From: DASQPR01 sp035713725
Lineage (GTDB): Bacteria; Actinomycetota; Actinomycetes; Mycobacteriales; Micromonosporaceae
DNA: 49,472 nucleotides
Reading direction: 5' to 3'
NCBI GenBank assembly: GCA_035713725.1
Contig: DASTMZ010000196.1
Span: 1 to 49,472, forward strand
The translations under genes were made by a program, and so were the position numbers. Positions within the stretch are counted from its first letter, which is position 1. Every line of letters starts with the position of its first letter. Under the pieces are notes generated by a model. The model worked only from the letters and a program-made list of their open reading frames with translations, was not told the origin of the DNA and made no database searches. Below, one piece after another: positions 1 to 7,473 of the stretch.

Positions 1-320
1 TGCACCGGGATGCCCTCGGTGATCACGATGGCCAGCTCGATGCCGGCGTCGATCGCCTCGATGATGGCGCCCTTGGCGAACTTCGGCGGTACGAAGATGA
101 CGGTGACATTTGCTCCGGTCGCAGCCATCGCCTCGCTGACCGAGTTGAACACCGGAAGCTGCGTGCCGTCGAAGTCCACTCGCTGGCCGCCCTTGCCGGG
201 CGTAACGCCGCCGACGACGGCGGTTCCGGCGGCGAGCATGCGCCGGGTGTGCTTCGAGCCCTCCGAGCCGGTCATGCCCTGCACGATGACCCGAGAGTCG
301 TTCGTCAACCAGATCGCCAT
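1..320 (-). CDS. sucD: Succinate-CoA ligase alpha subunit, N-terminal part (runs off the window)
   Basis: This is the amino end of the ADP/GDP-forming succinyl-CoA synthetase alpha subunit, which binds CoA and carries the phosphohistidine in the TCA cycle. About 106 residues are visible, starting MAIWLTNDSRVIVQGMTGSE. The VIVQGMTGSEG segment is the CoA-binding Rossmann start of the family, and GGVTPGKGG follows as expected. The active-site histidine lies beyond the window. The start ATG (318-320) lies one base after the sucC stop, so the pair is a tight operon with sucC first. The truncation is only the window edge. Confidence 0.95.
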   Translation of the reverse strand, partial: MAIWLTNDSRVIVQGMTGSEGSKHTRRMLAAGTAVVGGVTPGKGGQRVDFDGTQLPVFNSVSEAMAATGANVTVIFVPPKFAKGAIIEAIDAGIELAIVITEGIPV

Positions 321-321
321 G

Positions 322-1500
322 TCATGCCCCCACGGCCGCGAGCTCAGCGGCGCGCCGAGCCGCACCGTCCATCGTGTCCACCCGTTCGACGAGCGGATTG
401 CGCGCTGTGTCCAGGATGGCCCGGCCGGCCTCCGCGTTGTTGCCGTCGAGCCGTACGACAAGCGGCTTGGTGACCGCCTCGCCGCGCTCGGCGAGCATCG
501 CCAGCGCCTGCACGATGCCGTTCGCCACTGCATCGCACGACGTGATGCCGCCGAACACGTTGACGAACACGCTGCGCACCGACGGGTCGGACAGCACGAT
601 CTCCAGGCCGTTGGCCATCACCGCCGCCGACGCGCCGCCGCCGATGTCGAGGAAGTTAGCCGGTCGTACGCCGCCGAAGTCCCGGCCGGCGTACGCAACC
701 ACGTCCAACGTGGACATCACGAGGCCGGCACCATTGCCGATGATTCCGACCGACCCGTCGAGCTTCACGTAATTCAGGTCGCGTTCCTTCGCGCGCTGCT
801 CCAACGGATCGGTGGCCGCCACGTCCTCGAGCGCCTCGTGATCGGGATGGCGGAACGTGGCGTTGCCGTCGAATGTGACCTTCGCGTCCAGTAGCAGAAC
901 GCGGTGATCACCTACGCTGGCAAGCGGGTTCACCTCGACCAACAACGCGTCCTCGGCGACGAACATCTGCCATAGCTTGACCGCGATCGCCTCGATCTGA
1001 TCGGCGACGTCTGCCGGAAAGCCCGCCGTGGCGACGATCTCACGAGCGGTCGCGGCGTCGACGCCCTTCGACGCGTCGATCGGAACTCGAGCCACCTTCT
1101 CCGGCGCCTCGTGTGCGACCTGCTCGATCTCCATGCCGCCGGCCGTACTCGCGATGCACAGGAACGTACGGTTCGCCCGGTCGAGGAGGTAGGAGAAGTA
1201 ATACTCCTCGACGATGTCCGCGGTCTCGGTAACCATCACCTTGTGCACGGTGTGGCCCTTGATATCCATGCCGAGGATGTCGGCGGCTCGAGCCTGCGCC
1301 TCGGCCGCGTCCGCCGCCAGCTTGACGCCGCCAGCTTTGCCCCGGCCGCCGACCTTAACCTGCGCCTTGACAACCGACCGGCCGCCGAGCCGCTCGGCGA
1401 TGGCGCGCGCCTCCTGCGGTGTCTCGGCCACGCCGCCGTCCAACACGGGTAGGCCGTGCCGGGCAAACAGGTCGCGCCCCTGATATTCGTACAGGTCCAC
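322..1500 (-). CDS. sucC: Succinate-CoA ligase beta subunit
   Basis: This 392-residue protein has the full usual length of the beta subunit. It carries the N-terminal ATP-grasp domain (MDLYEYQGRDLFARHGLPV, then the VVKAQVKVGGRGKAGG nucleotide-binding segment near residues 42-58). The C-terminal ligase domain contains the GIITSCD-like loop, here FGGITSCDAVANGI. With SucD it makes succinate and a nucleoside triphosphate from succinyl-CoA in the cytoplasm. The start is GTG at 1500, because the family N terminus begins exactly there; no good Shine-Dalgarno is visible. It is the first gene of sucCD, and a TAGGCT -10-like hexamer lies about 100 bp upstream (1597-1602). Confidence 0.95.
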   Translation of the reverse strand: MDLYEYQGRDLFARHGLPVLDGGVAETPQEARAIAERLGGRSVVKAQVKVGGRGKAGGVKLAADAAEAQARAADILGMDIKGHTVHKVMVTETADIVEEYYFSYLLDRANRTFLCIASTAGGMEIEQVAHEAPEKVARVPIDASKGVDAATAREIVATAGFPADVADQIEAIAVKLWQMFVAEDALLVEVNPLASVGDHRVLLLDAKVTFDGNATFRHPDHEALEDVAATDPLEQRAKERDLNYVKLDGSVGIIGNGAGLVMSTLDVVAYAGRDFGGVRPANFLDIGGGASAAVMANGLEIVLSDPSVRSVFVNVFGGITSCDAVANGIVQALAMLAERGEAVTKPLVVRLDGNNAEAGRAILDTARNPLVERVDTMDGAARRAAELAAVGA

Positions 1501-1596
1501 GTTGAGCGTCCCGTTCTGTGATTCTGCTCCGCCAGCTCTGCGGCCGCCGGACTACGCCACCCGCCACCACGGCAGGGCGGCGAGCCGAACGGCCGA

Positions 1597-1602
1597 AGCC
1601 TA
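1597..1602 (-). promoter_or_regulatory. Candidate -10 hexamer for sucCD
   Basis: On the minus strand this reads TAGGCT, matching the actinobacterial TANNNT -10 pattern, about 97 bp before the sucC GTG. No clear -35 is seen at 17-18 bp; TTGCGA lies too far upstream (22-bp spacer). Confidence 0.35.
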
Positions 1603-1873
1603 ACCATCATTCGTAGCGGACAAATCGCAAGGGTACGGCGTGTGCCACACCGCACAGCCGACCAGTGAACACGCGGCGGTTCGCGAGCGGCGCTACCGAG
1701 TCATCGTGGCCCGACCCGACGGCAGCACCCTCGGTAAATCACGTCGCTGCGGTGCGTAACCCGATGCCCGCTGACGTCGTTGTCTACAGCGTCGGCCCCG
1801 GCGAGCCCGCGGGCCGGCACCAAAGCGGCCGATGCCCTGTCGGTCGAGGGGTGGCGGCGGGGCATCGCGCATC

Positions 1874-1923
1874 GAGGGACCGGACGTGTGAGGGGTGCGT
1901 CCGGTCCCTCATCTTGTGCTTGT
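1874..1923 (+). terminator. Stem-loop with T-rich tail on the plus strand
   Basis: A perfect 12-bp stem (1874-1885 with 1899-1910, gagggaccggac) has a 13-nt loop and is followed on the plus strand by ATCTTGTGCTTGTTT. The tail points to plus-strand termination, yet no plus-strand gene is visible upstream. On the minus strand no T-run follows. Confidence 0.5.
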
Positions 1924-1962
1924 TTCGTTGCGGCGCCGGCTTTACTGCGGTTGCGGTTACTT

Positions 1963-2036
1963 CGGTTTGGCGGGCAGCGTCCCCACTCCGGGCGGTCAGG
2001 CTTGATCCCTCCGGGGGGACGCCGCCCGCCAAACCG
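1963..2036 (+). repeat. Conserved-loop hairpin, copy 1
   Basis: Arms 1963-1984 and 2015-2036 pair over 22 bp with a single mismatch (A1976/C2023). The loop begins ACTCCGGGCGG and ends CTTGATCCCT (1985-2010) before four more bases. The 29 nt at 1982-2010 recur exactly, in inverse orientation, at 28975-29003, on a stem of unrelated sequence. It lies about 100 bp past the stop of the minus-strand cobalamin-binding gene, a terminator-like position. Confidence 0.75.
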
Positions 2037-2133
2037 GACCGGGCTGGGCGACCGGAGAAGGTGTAAGAGCTACCGGGGTGCGCGTGACACCGAGAACGGT
2101 TACGGGACACGAAACACGGTTACGTGGTCGCGT

Positions 2134-2538
2134 TTAGGCGACGGGGGTGGCGACGTGGGCGCGCACCCAGTCCACGATCGACTGTGTTGTCGCACCGGGC
2201 GTGAAGATCTTCGCTACGCCAATCTTCGTGAGTTCCGGAATGTCCGCCTCCGGAATGATGCCGCCACCGAACACCACGATGTCGGCCGCGCCACGCTCGT
2301 GCAGCAGATCGACGACCCGCCGGAACAACGTCATGTGGGCGCCGGACAGCACCGACAGGCCGACCGCGTCGGCATCCTCTTGGATCGCGGTCTCCACGAT
2401 CTGTTCCGGCGTCTGGTGCAAACCGGTGTAGATGACCTCCATGCCGGCGTCCCGCAACGCGCGCGCGACGACCTTCGCGCCGCGGTCATGGCCGTCGAGG
2501 CCCGGCTTGGCGACCACGACCCGGATGCGAGAGCTCAT
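2134..2538 (-). CDS. Stand-alone cobalamin-binding subunit of a methylmalonyl/isobutyryl-CoA-type mutase
   Basis: At 134 residues this is only the B12-binding Rossmann domain found at the C terminus of methylmalonyl-CoA mutase or as the small subunit of isobutyryl-CoA mutase (IcmB type). All diagnostic motifs are present: DGHDRGAKVV (the DxHxxG lower-ligand loop, His about residue 18), SVLSG near 83 and VVFGGGIIP near 109. No large catalytic subunit is nearby, so the partner must be encoded elsewhere. The ATG start is preceded by AAGGG at a usable distance. From memory, Streptomyces has a similar small gene close to sucCD. Which acyl-CoA is isomerised cannot be read from this domain. Confidence 0.85.
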   Translation of the reverse strand: MSSRIRVVVAKPGLDGHDRGAKVVARALRDAGMEVIYTGLHQTPEQIVETAIQEDADAVGLSVLSGAHMTLFRRVVDLLHERGAADIVVFGGGIIPEADIPELTKIGVAKIFTPGATTQSIVDWVRAHVATPVA

Positions 2539-2954
2539 CGAGGCGACCCTTCTTCAACCCGGGACCACGCAAGGGATTGGCGCGTCCTGAACGAACGGTA
2601 ACCCCCAACGTCCGTTCCGACGATGGCGGGCCGCCGAAATAGGCCCGATCGGTAGGGCTTGTCGTACGTCCCACGGACGTGTCATTCCAGCGCATTGCAC
2701 ACCGTCGTGGCACCATCACCGTACGAATTTGGCATTAACGACCGCCACCGCAAAAGGTAACGAAATGCGCGACCGACGACGCACAAACACACGGAATCGG
2801 CATTCTGCCGGCGCTCCGACTTGTGTTTCGGGTAACAGATTGGCTACGGTGACCCGGTTGTCATCCGCTTGACACCTGGACGACAGCGCGTCGCTAATCT
2901 CGTCCCCCCACGTTTTCGCGAATTGGCGACGCCCGGACGGCGAAGGGCTTGCGT
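2539..2954. other. Divergent intergenic region before the M23 peptidase gene
   Basis: This 416-bp gap holds promoters for genes on both sides. Plus-strand signals include TTGACA at 2869-2874 with GCTAAT 18 bp further (2893-2898), and TTGTGT/TACGGT (2821-2826, 2845-2850). An imperfect dyad GGTAAC-N12-GTGACC-like element sits at 2831-2854. A 7-bp hairpin (2888-2894 with 2926-2932) precedes the AAGGG ribosome-binding site of the peptidase gene. On the minus side a TACCGT-like -10 lies upstream of the cobalamin-binding gene. No small gene was recognised. Confidence 0.4.
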
Positions 2955-3644
2955 GTGAGTTCTCGGAAGGAGCGCGACCGTTATATCGGTCGACGCCGTG
3001 TTCCGACCCCGCCACGAAGCCGCTATACGGCGGTGGCGACCACCGCGCTTCTTGGCGCGGGCGCTGTCGCATTGGCCACCGCGTCCGCCATGCCGGACAT
3101 GAAGGTGACCGACGCGAGCAGCCTCGCCACGATGGCTGGCAACAACACGTCCATCAGCCGACTCGCCACCTTCGACCGTGCGAGCCGATCGACCGACCGG
3201 ACGTCCACATCGGCCACTGCCGCCGCCGACATCTGGCGCCTTCCGATGACCAGCTACTCGCTGGCCGCCGCGCCGTTCGGTGAGCGCGCCGGCATGCTAG
3301 ATCGCGGCATCGACATGATGGCGCCGGTCGGCACCCCGCTCTACGCGTCGCACGACGGTGTGGTCACGCTCGCCCGGTGGTACGGCGGATATGGGTACAC
3401 AGTGATTGTCGACATCGGCAACGGCGTCCAGCTCGTCTACGGCCACGCGTCGGCGCTGACCGTCCGGGAAGGACAACAGGTCGAGGCCGGTCAACTGGTC
3501 GCGTTGTCCGGCAACAGCGGATACTCGTTCGCGCCGCACGTCCACTTCGAAGTCCGGGTGAACGGGACCCCGACCGACGCGACGGCATACCTGCTCGACC
3601 ATGGCGTCGACATTTCGAAGCACAGTGACGCGCTGAGCAACTGA
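2955..3644 (+). CDS. Secreted M23 (LytM-type) peptidase-family protein with an Asp in place of the first zinc His
   Basis: The 229-residue protein has a basic N terminus and a hydrophobic stretch (about residues 25-45) that looks like a signal peptide or anchor, a Ser/Thr-rich linker, then an M23 domain. The second histidine pair PHVHFEV (H195, H197) and YGH (H164) are present. Where the family usually has HxGxD, the sequence is MLDRGIDMMAP, so the first zinc-ligand position is Asp116 while Asp120 is kept. It may use Asp as ligand or be a non-catalytic amidase activator. I chose GTG 2955 because AAGGG (2943-2947) is correctly spaced; a TTG at 2949 would be too close. It is convergent with pcrA. 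Confidence 0.85.
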   Translation: MSSRKERDRYIGRRRVPTPPRSRYTAVATTALLGAGAVALATASAMPDMKVTDASSLATMAGNNTSISRLATFDRASRSTDRTSTSATAAADIWRLPMTSYSLAAAPFGERAGMLDRGIDMMAPVGTPLYASHDGVVTLARWYGGYGYTVIVDIGNGVQLVYGHASALTVREGQQVEAGQLVALSGNSGYSFAPHVHFEVRVNGTPTDATAYLLDHGVDISKHSDALSN

Positions 3645-3684
3645 TCCGCCGCCGGCCGCGCAAAGTCAAACCCCGCTTCGCCCC

Positions 3685-6213
3685 TCAGATCTTCTCGATC
3701 GGCGCGTGCCGTAACACGATCCACATCACCTGATCGCCGAAGTCGATCTGAGCCTGCGCGCGCACGCCAGCGCCCTGCACGGCGAGCACCTGTCCGAGAC
3801 CCCACCGCTGATGGTTCACGCGGTCGCCCGGCACCAGCGTCGGCACGTCCGGCTTCGCGAGATCGCTTGCGGTCGCGAGGTTGCCGGCCGGAATGCCCAG
3901 CCGCGAGGCGATCTCCGTCGCACGCGGCGTGCCACCCGTAAATCGGCTGGTGCGCGCGCCGGTTCCGCCGCCTCGGCCGCCGACACCACTGCCGGACCAT
4001 GACGTGTACGCGCTTTCGGTCCGCTCCCATCGCATGAGCGGCTCTGGCAACTCGTCGAGGAAGCGGGACGCCGGGTTGAACTGCGGCTGTCCCCACGCGC
4101 CGCGGGTGATCGCCCGTGAGATGTAGAGCCGACGCCGGGCACGAGTGATCCCGACGTACGCCAACCGGCGCTCCTCCTCCAGCTCGTGGCTGTTGCCGAG
4201 CGATCGAAGGTGCGGAAACACGCCGTCCTCCATACCGGTCAGGAACACGACGGGGAATTCCAGGCCCTTCGCGGTGTGCAGCGTCATGAGCGTGACCACG
4301 CCCTGGTGCTCGGCGTCGTCGCTCGGGATCTCGTCCGCGTCGGCCACCAGCGACACCTGCTCGAGGAAGCCGGCCAACGTCGGCGCGGGCGGCGCCGCGT
4401 CGGTTACTTCGCCGGTGTCGGCGTCCACGACCGGCGTCGCCTCGACCCGCTCGGTGTATTCGCGTGCGACGCTCACCAACTCCTGCAGGTTCTCGGCACG
4501 CCCGGCGTCCTGCGGATCCAGGCTGTCCTCAAGCTCGGCCAGCAGGCCCGACCGTGCCAGCACCGCCTCCAGCACGTCCTCCGGCGGCGATGTGGCCGCC
4601 ATGGTGCGCAGCTCGTCCATCATCGCGACCCAGTCGGTGATCGCGTTGACCGAGCGCGGTGAAATGCCCGGTGCCTGCGCGGCGCGGCGCAGCGCGGCGC
4701 CGAACGAGATCCGGTCACGGGTCGACAACGCCTCGACACACGCCTCGGCTCGATCACCGATGCCACGGCGCGGTGTGTTGAGGATGCGGCGCACGCTCAC
4801 TGTGTCGTCCTCGTTCGCGATCGCGCGCAGATATGCGAGCGCGTCGCGGACTTCCTTGCGCTCGTAGAAGCGGACGCCGCCGACCACCTTGTATGGCAGC
4901 CCGAGTCGAATGAACACCTCTTCGAACACTCGGGACTGGGCGTTCGTCCGGTAGAACACCGCGACGTCCGCCGGCCGGATCTCGCCGGCGTCGGTGAGCC
5001 GGTCGATCTCTCGTGCGACCCAATCCGCCTCGGCGTGCTCGGTGTCCGCGACGTAGCCGACGATCAGTTCGCCATCGCCCTGATCGCTCCACAGCCGCTT
5101 GGGCTTGCGTTCCGTGTTGCGATCGATGACCGCGTTCGCGGCGGACAGAATCGTCTGCGTCGACCGGTAGTTCTGTTCGAGCAGGATGGTCCGCGCGTCC
5201 GGATAGTCGCGTTCGAACTCGAGAATGTTGCGGATCGTGGCGCCCCGGAACGCGTAGATCGACTGATCGGCGTCGCCGACCACGCACAACTCCGCCGGCG
5301 GCACGTCCGGCGATCCGCCGACCAGCTCCTTCACGAGGACGTATTGCGCGTGGTTGGTGTCCTGGTATTCGTCGACCAACACATGCCGGAACCTGCGCCG
5401 GTATTTCTCCGCGACCTCGGCATGCGACTGCAGCATGTGCACGGTCGTCATGATCAGATCGTCGAAGTCGAGCGCGTGTGACTCCTGCAGCCGACGCTGA
5501 TATAGCCCGTACGCCTCCGCGACGCTCCGCTCGGCAGGTCCCTTCGCGTCACGCGTGGCGGTCTCGTGGTCGATCAGTTCGTTCTTCAGGTTCGAGACCG
5601 CGGCCGCGAGCGACCGTGCGCTGTAACGCTTGGGATCGAGGTCGAGTTCGCGCGCCACAAGTTGCATAAGGCGCCGCGAGTCGTCCGCGTCATAGATCGA
5701 GAACGTCGACTTGAGGCCCGCGTAGTCATGCTCAGCGCGCAGAATCCGTACGCACGCGGAGTGGAACGTTGACACCCACATCAGCCTCGCGCGCGGTCCG
5801 ACCAACGCAGCCACGCGGTCCTTCATCTCGCCGGCCGCCTTGTTCGTGAACGTGATCGCGATGATCTCGCCGGGGTTGACGCCGCGTTCGGCCAGCAGAT
5901 AGGCGATTCGATGCGTTAGCACGCGGGTCTTGCCCGAGCCCGCACCCGCCACAATCAGCAGCGGCGAACCGCTGTGCGTGACGGCGGCGCGCTGCGGATC
6001 ATTGAGGCCGGCGAGAAGCTCCTCCGGATCGAGCCGGCGACGACGACGCTCGCCGCCGTTGTCCGGCTGATCATTGTCCGGCTGGCCATTGTCTCGCTGG
6101 CCATTGTCCGGCTGGCCATTGGCGCTCGCGTCGCCGCGCCCGGAGCCGTCGGACACGGCCGAGTCCGATCCGGCGCGGCCCGCTGCCGGGGAGGTGTCGA
6201 AAAGGGCATGCAT
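3685..6213 (-). CDS. pcrA: ATP-dependent DNA helicase PcrA/UvrD
   Basis: This is a superfamily 1A 3'-5' helicase of about 842 residues, acting in nucleotide-excision repair and replication-fork clearance. Motifs appear in order: Q-motif LNDPQRAAV, Walker A AGAGSGKT, Ia ITFTNKAAGEM, II VDEYQD, III VVGDADQSIYAFRGA, IV YRS, V LMTLHTAKGLEFPVVF and VI YVGITRARRRLY. The C-terminal ~70 residues (RVNHQRWGLGQVL) form the Tudor-like RNA polymerase-binding tail typical of PcrA. The N terminus carries a lineage-specific ~55-residue extension containing four 15-bp in-frame repeats (QPDNG-like, 6059-6118). The ATG at 6213 is chosen, although an upstream GTG is in frame and no strong Shine-Dalgarno is visible. 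Confidence 0.95.
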   Translation of the reverse strand: MHALFDTSPAAGRAGSDSAVSDGSGRGDASANGQPDNGQRDNGQPDNDQPDNGGERRRRRLDPEELLAGLNDPQRAAVTHSGSPLLIVAGAGSGKTRVLTHRIAYLLAERGVNPGEIIAITFTNKAAGEMKDRVAALVGPRARLMWVSTFHSACVRILRAEHDYAGLKSTFSIYDADDSRRLMQLVARELDLDPKRYSARSLAAAVSNLKNELIDHETATRDAKGPAERSVAEAYGLYQRRLQESHALDFDDLIMTTVHMLQSHAEVAEKYRRRFRHVLVDEYQDTNHAQYVLVKELVGGSPDVPPAELCVVGDADQSIYAFRGATIRNILEFERDYPDARTILLEQNYRSTQTILSAANAVIDRNTERKPKRLWSDQGDGELIVGYVADTEHAEADWVAREIDRLTDAGEIRPADVAVFYRTNAQSRVFEEVFIRLGLPYKVVGGVRFYERKEVRDALAYLRAIANEDDTVSVRRILNTPRRGIGDRAEACVEALSTRDRISFGAALRRAAQAPGISPRSVNAITDWVAMMDELRTMAATSPPEDVLEAVLARSGLLAELEDSLDPQDAGRAENLQELVSVAREYTERVEATPVVDADTGEVTDAAPPAPTLAGFLEQVSLVADADEIPSDDAEHQGVVTLMTLHTAKGLEFPVVFLTGMEDGVFPHLRSLGNSHELEEERRLAYVGITRARRRLYISRAITRGAWGQPQFNPASRFLDELPEPLMRWERTESAYTSWSGSGVGGRGGGTGARTSRFTGGTPRATEIASRLGIPAGNLATASDLAKPDVPTLVPGDRVNHQRWGLGQVLAVQGAGVRAQAQIDFGDQVMWIVLRHAPIEKI
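6059..6118 (-). repeat. In-frame 15-bp tandem repeat in the pcrA N-terminal extension
   Basis: Four 15-bp units (plus-strand form TTGTCCGGCTGGCCA) run from 6059 to 6118. They encode the NGQPD-type five-residue repeat before the helicase core. Confidence 0.85.
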
Positions 6214-6300
6214 CGCGGGTCGAAGTCTATGCCGAGCGCCCGACACCCGTCGGTTGTGCGCGCCGCGCGCCGCGCCGAGGGCGGCCTATGCTCGGTGGCA

Positions 6301-6306
6301 TACAGT
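6301..6306 (+). promoter_or_regulatory. -10 hexamer, leaderless-type
   Basis: TACAGT lies six bases before the GTG at 6313, so transcription would begin at or next to the start codon. This also supports choosing that GTG. Confidence 0.4.
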
Positions 6307-6312
6307 GTCGCC

Positions 6313-6666
6313 GTGCCGGAGTTCCTACGCATCGCGACCGCGGCCGTCGGCGTGGTGCTCGCCGTATGGGCCGGCTACCGGGCGTGGCGCGACAAGGCTC
6401 CGGACCGCGGCCTGATGATCGGCGCGATCGTGCTCGTGCTGCTGGCGATCGCGCTAGTCGCGACAGCATTGAGCAGCATCGCGGGCGGTCACCACCTGCC
6501 GTCGACGGTGACGTTCGTCGCGTACGTCGTCGCATTCCTGATCATCCCGCCGGCCGGAGTCGTGCTCGCTCGCATGGAGCCGACGAAGTGGGGATCGGTG
6601 ATCATCGCCACGGTGGGTATCGTCGAGGCGATCCTCGTCGTACGCCTTCAACAGGTCTTTTCGTGA
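6313..6666 (+). CDS. Small integral membrane protein, unknown function
   Basis: The 117-residue protein has about four hydrophobic segments (around residues 5-20, 33-55, 63-85 and 92-112) joined by short charged loops, with a YRAWRDKAPDRG cytoplasmic-looking loop near residue 22. I recognise no enzymatic motif. The start is GTG 6313, placed six bases after a TACAGT -10-like hexamer. It is divergent from pcrA and is followed after 15 bp by another small membrane protein gene, so the two are probably co-transcribed. Confidence 0.7.
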   Translation: MPEFLRIATAAVGVVLAVWAGYRAWRDKAPDRGLMIGAIVLVLLAIALVATALSSIAGGHHLPSTVTFVAYVVAFLIIPPAGVVLARMEPTKWGSVIIATVGIVEAILVVRLQQVFS

Positions 6667-6681
6667 GCGGGGCGGACGCCG

Positions 6682-7176
6682 ATGGACACTGAACCTGTGA
6701 CCACCGAGCAAGACGGCCGGACGCCCGCGACGCCGATCGCCCGTCGGCGGCGAATCAACATCGGGTTCGGCCGGCTGCTGATCTTGGTGTACGGAATCTT
6801 CGCCCTCTCCGCGAGCGCCCGTGCCATAGTGCAGATCGCGACGAAGTTCCATGAGGCCCCGCTGGCTTACGTGTTGTCCGCCATCGCCGCGGTTATCTAC
6901 ATCGTCGCGACGGTCTGTCTGGCCAGATCGACGGTGCGATCCCGTCGACTCGGCATCGTGTGCATCTCGATCGAACTCATCGGCGTGGTCGTGGTCGGCG
7001 CGTTGAGCCTCACCGACAAATCGGCCTTCCCGGACGCCACGGTCTGGTCCGACTTCGGCTCCGGCTATGGCTACGTCCCGCTCGTCCTGCCGATCCTCGG
7101 TCTGTGGTGGTTGCTGCGCGGCGCCCAACCGGCCGGCGCCGTCCGTACCGACGCATTACGAACCGACGGCGATTGA
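6682..7176 (+). CDS. Small integral membrane protein, unknown function
   Basis: The 164-residue protein has a ~28-residue polar, Arg-ending N terminus (IARRRR) followed by about four transmembrane segments, roughly residues 33-50, 60-82, 92-110 and 128-145. The last precedes a hydrophilic tail. The ATG is preceded by a GAGCGGGG sequence serving as ribosome-binding site, unlike the leaderless-type gene before it. The 15-bp spacing suggests one operon. I do not recognise the family and assign no function. Confidence 0.7.
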   Translation: MDTEPVTTEQDGRTPATPIARRRRINIGFGRLLILVYGIFALSASARAIVQIATKFHEAPLAYVLSAIAAVIYIVATVCLARSTVRSRRLGIVCISIELIGVVVVGALSLTDKSAFPDATVWSDFGSGYGYVPLVLPILGLWWLLRGAQPAGAVRTDALRTDGD

Positions 7177-7246
7177 CCGCAGACCGCTTGCGACCCTCGC
7201 GCCGTCCCACATCTCGGCGGGCGCTGGCGCAATGCCGATCCCATGG

Positions 7247-7252
7247 CATACT
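7247..7252 (+). promoter_or_regulatory. Candidate -10 hexamer for the chorismate mutase leader transcript
   Basis: CATACT lies seven bases before the GTG at 7260. Transcription starting there would make the leader peptide frame the first translated item. No good -35 is visible. Confidence 0.35.
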
Positions 7253-7259
7253 GGTCGGC

Positions 7260-7334
7260 GTGACGCAGACCGTCGCCATCGCGCGATTTTTTGCCTATGA
7301 GTCCGGGAGTCCGGCACTCGTAGGTCGCGTCTGA
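7260..7334 (+). CDS. Candidate Phe/Tyr leader peptide upstream of chorismate mutase
   Basis: This 24-codon frame (GTG to TGA) encodes a peptide containing RFFAYES. It has the codons TTT TTT GCC TAT at 7287-7298; A/T-ended Phe and Tyr codons stand out in this GC-rich DNA. The stop is 17 bp before a strong intrinsic terminator that in turn precedes the chorismate mutase gene, whose pathway makes Phe and Tyr. That is the layout of a ribosome-mediated attenuator (compare pheL in enterobacteria). AGTCCGG occurs twice just after the Phe/Tyr codons (7300-7306, 7308-7314) and could pair with CCGGGCT in the terminator's left arm as an antiterminator. The function is inferred from position and codons only. 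Confidence 0.6.
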   Translation: MTQTVAIARFFAYESGSPALVGRV

Positions 7335-7351
7335 GCGCACCCAGACCTTCG

Positions 7352-7386
7352 AACCGCCCCGGGCTCCTCGAGCCCGGGGCGGTTTT
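7352..7386 (+). terminator. Intrinsic terminator or attenuator before chorismate mutase
   Basis: A perfect 14-bp GC-rich stem (7352-7365 with 7371-7384) with a 5-nt loop (CCTCG) ends in a run of four T's starting inside the stem. It sits between the leader frame and the chorismate mutase start, so it would block expression unless an alternative pairing forms. Confidence 0.8.
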
Positions 7387-7473
7387 GCTCCGTGCGAGGG
7401 AAGCTTGAGCGATCGTGGCCCGGACCCATCGACACCCGGCAGACCGCCGCACCGCGAAACGGAGCACGACACC

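Larger units (their letters stand above)
1501..2133. other. 633-bp gene-free stretch rich in inverted repeats
   Basis: I see no convincing coding region between sucC and the cobalamin-binding gene; open frames here lack family resemblance. It holds the sucC promoter region near 1600. It also holds three successive stem-loops: 1830-1867 (8-bp stem, cgatgccc/gggcatcg), 1874-1910 (12-bp perfect stem with a T-rich plus-strand tail) and 1963-2036 (the conserved-loop hairpin). The stems occupy most of 1830-2036, so a structured RNA or stacked terminators are possible. Confidence 0.6.

Noticed and set aside
1780..2601. A 273-codon plus-strand frame through the 1501-2133 gap and the cobalamin-binding gene
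   Set aside because: It runs through three hairpins and then the antisense of a conserved gene; no family resemblance.
2700..2954. Possible c-di-AMP (ydaO-type) riboswitch before the M23 peptidase gene
   Set aside because: Such riboswitches often precede actinobacterial wall hydrolases, and GCTAATCTCGT is slightly reminiscent, but the conserved GGGG-rich core and paired elements are not visible.
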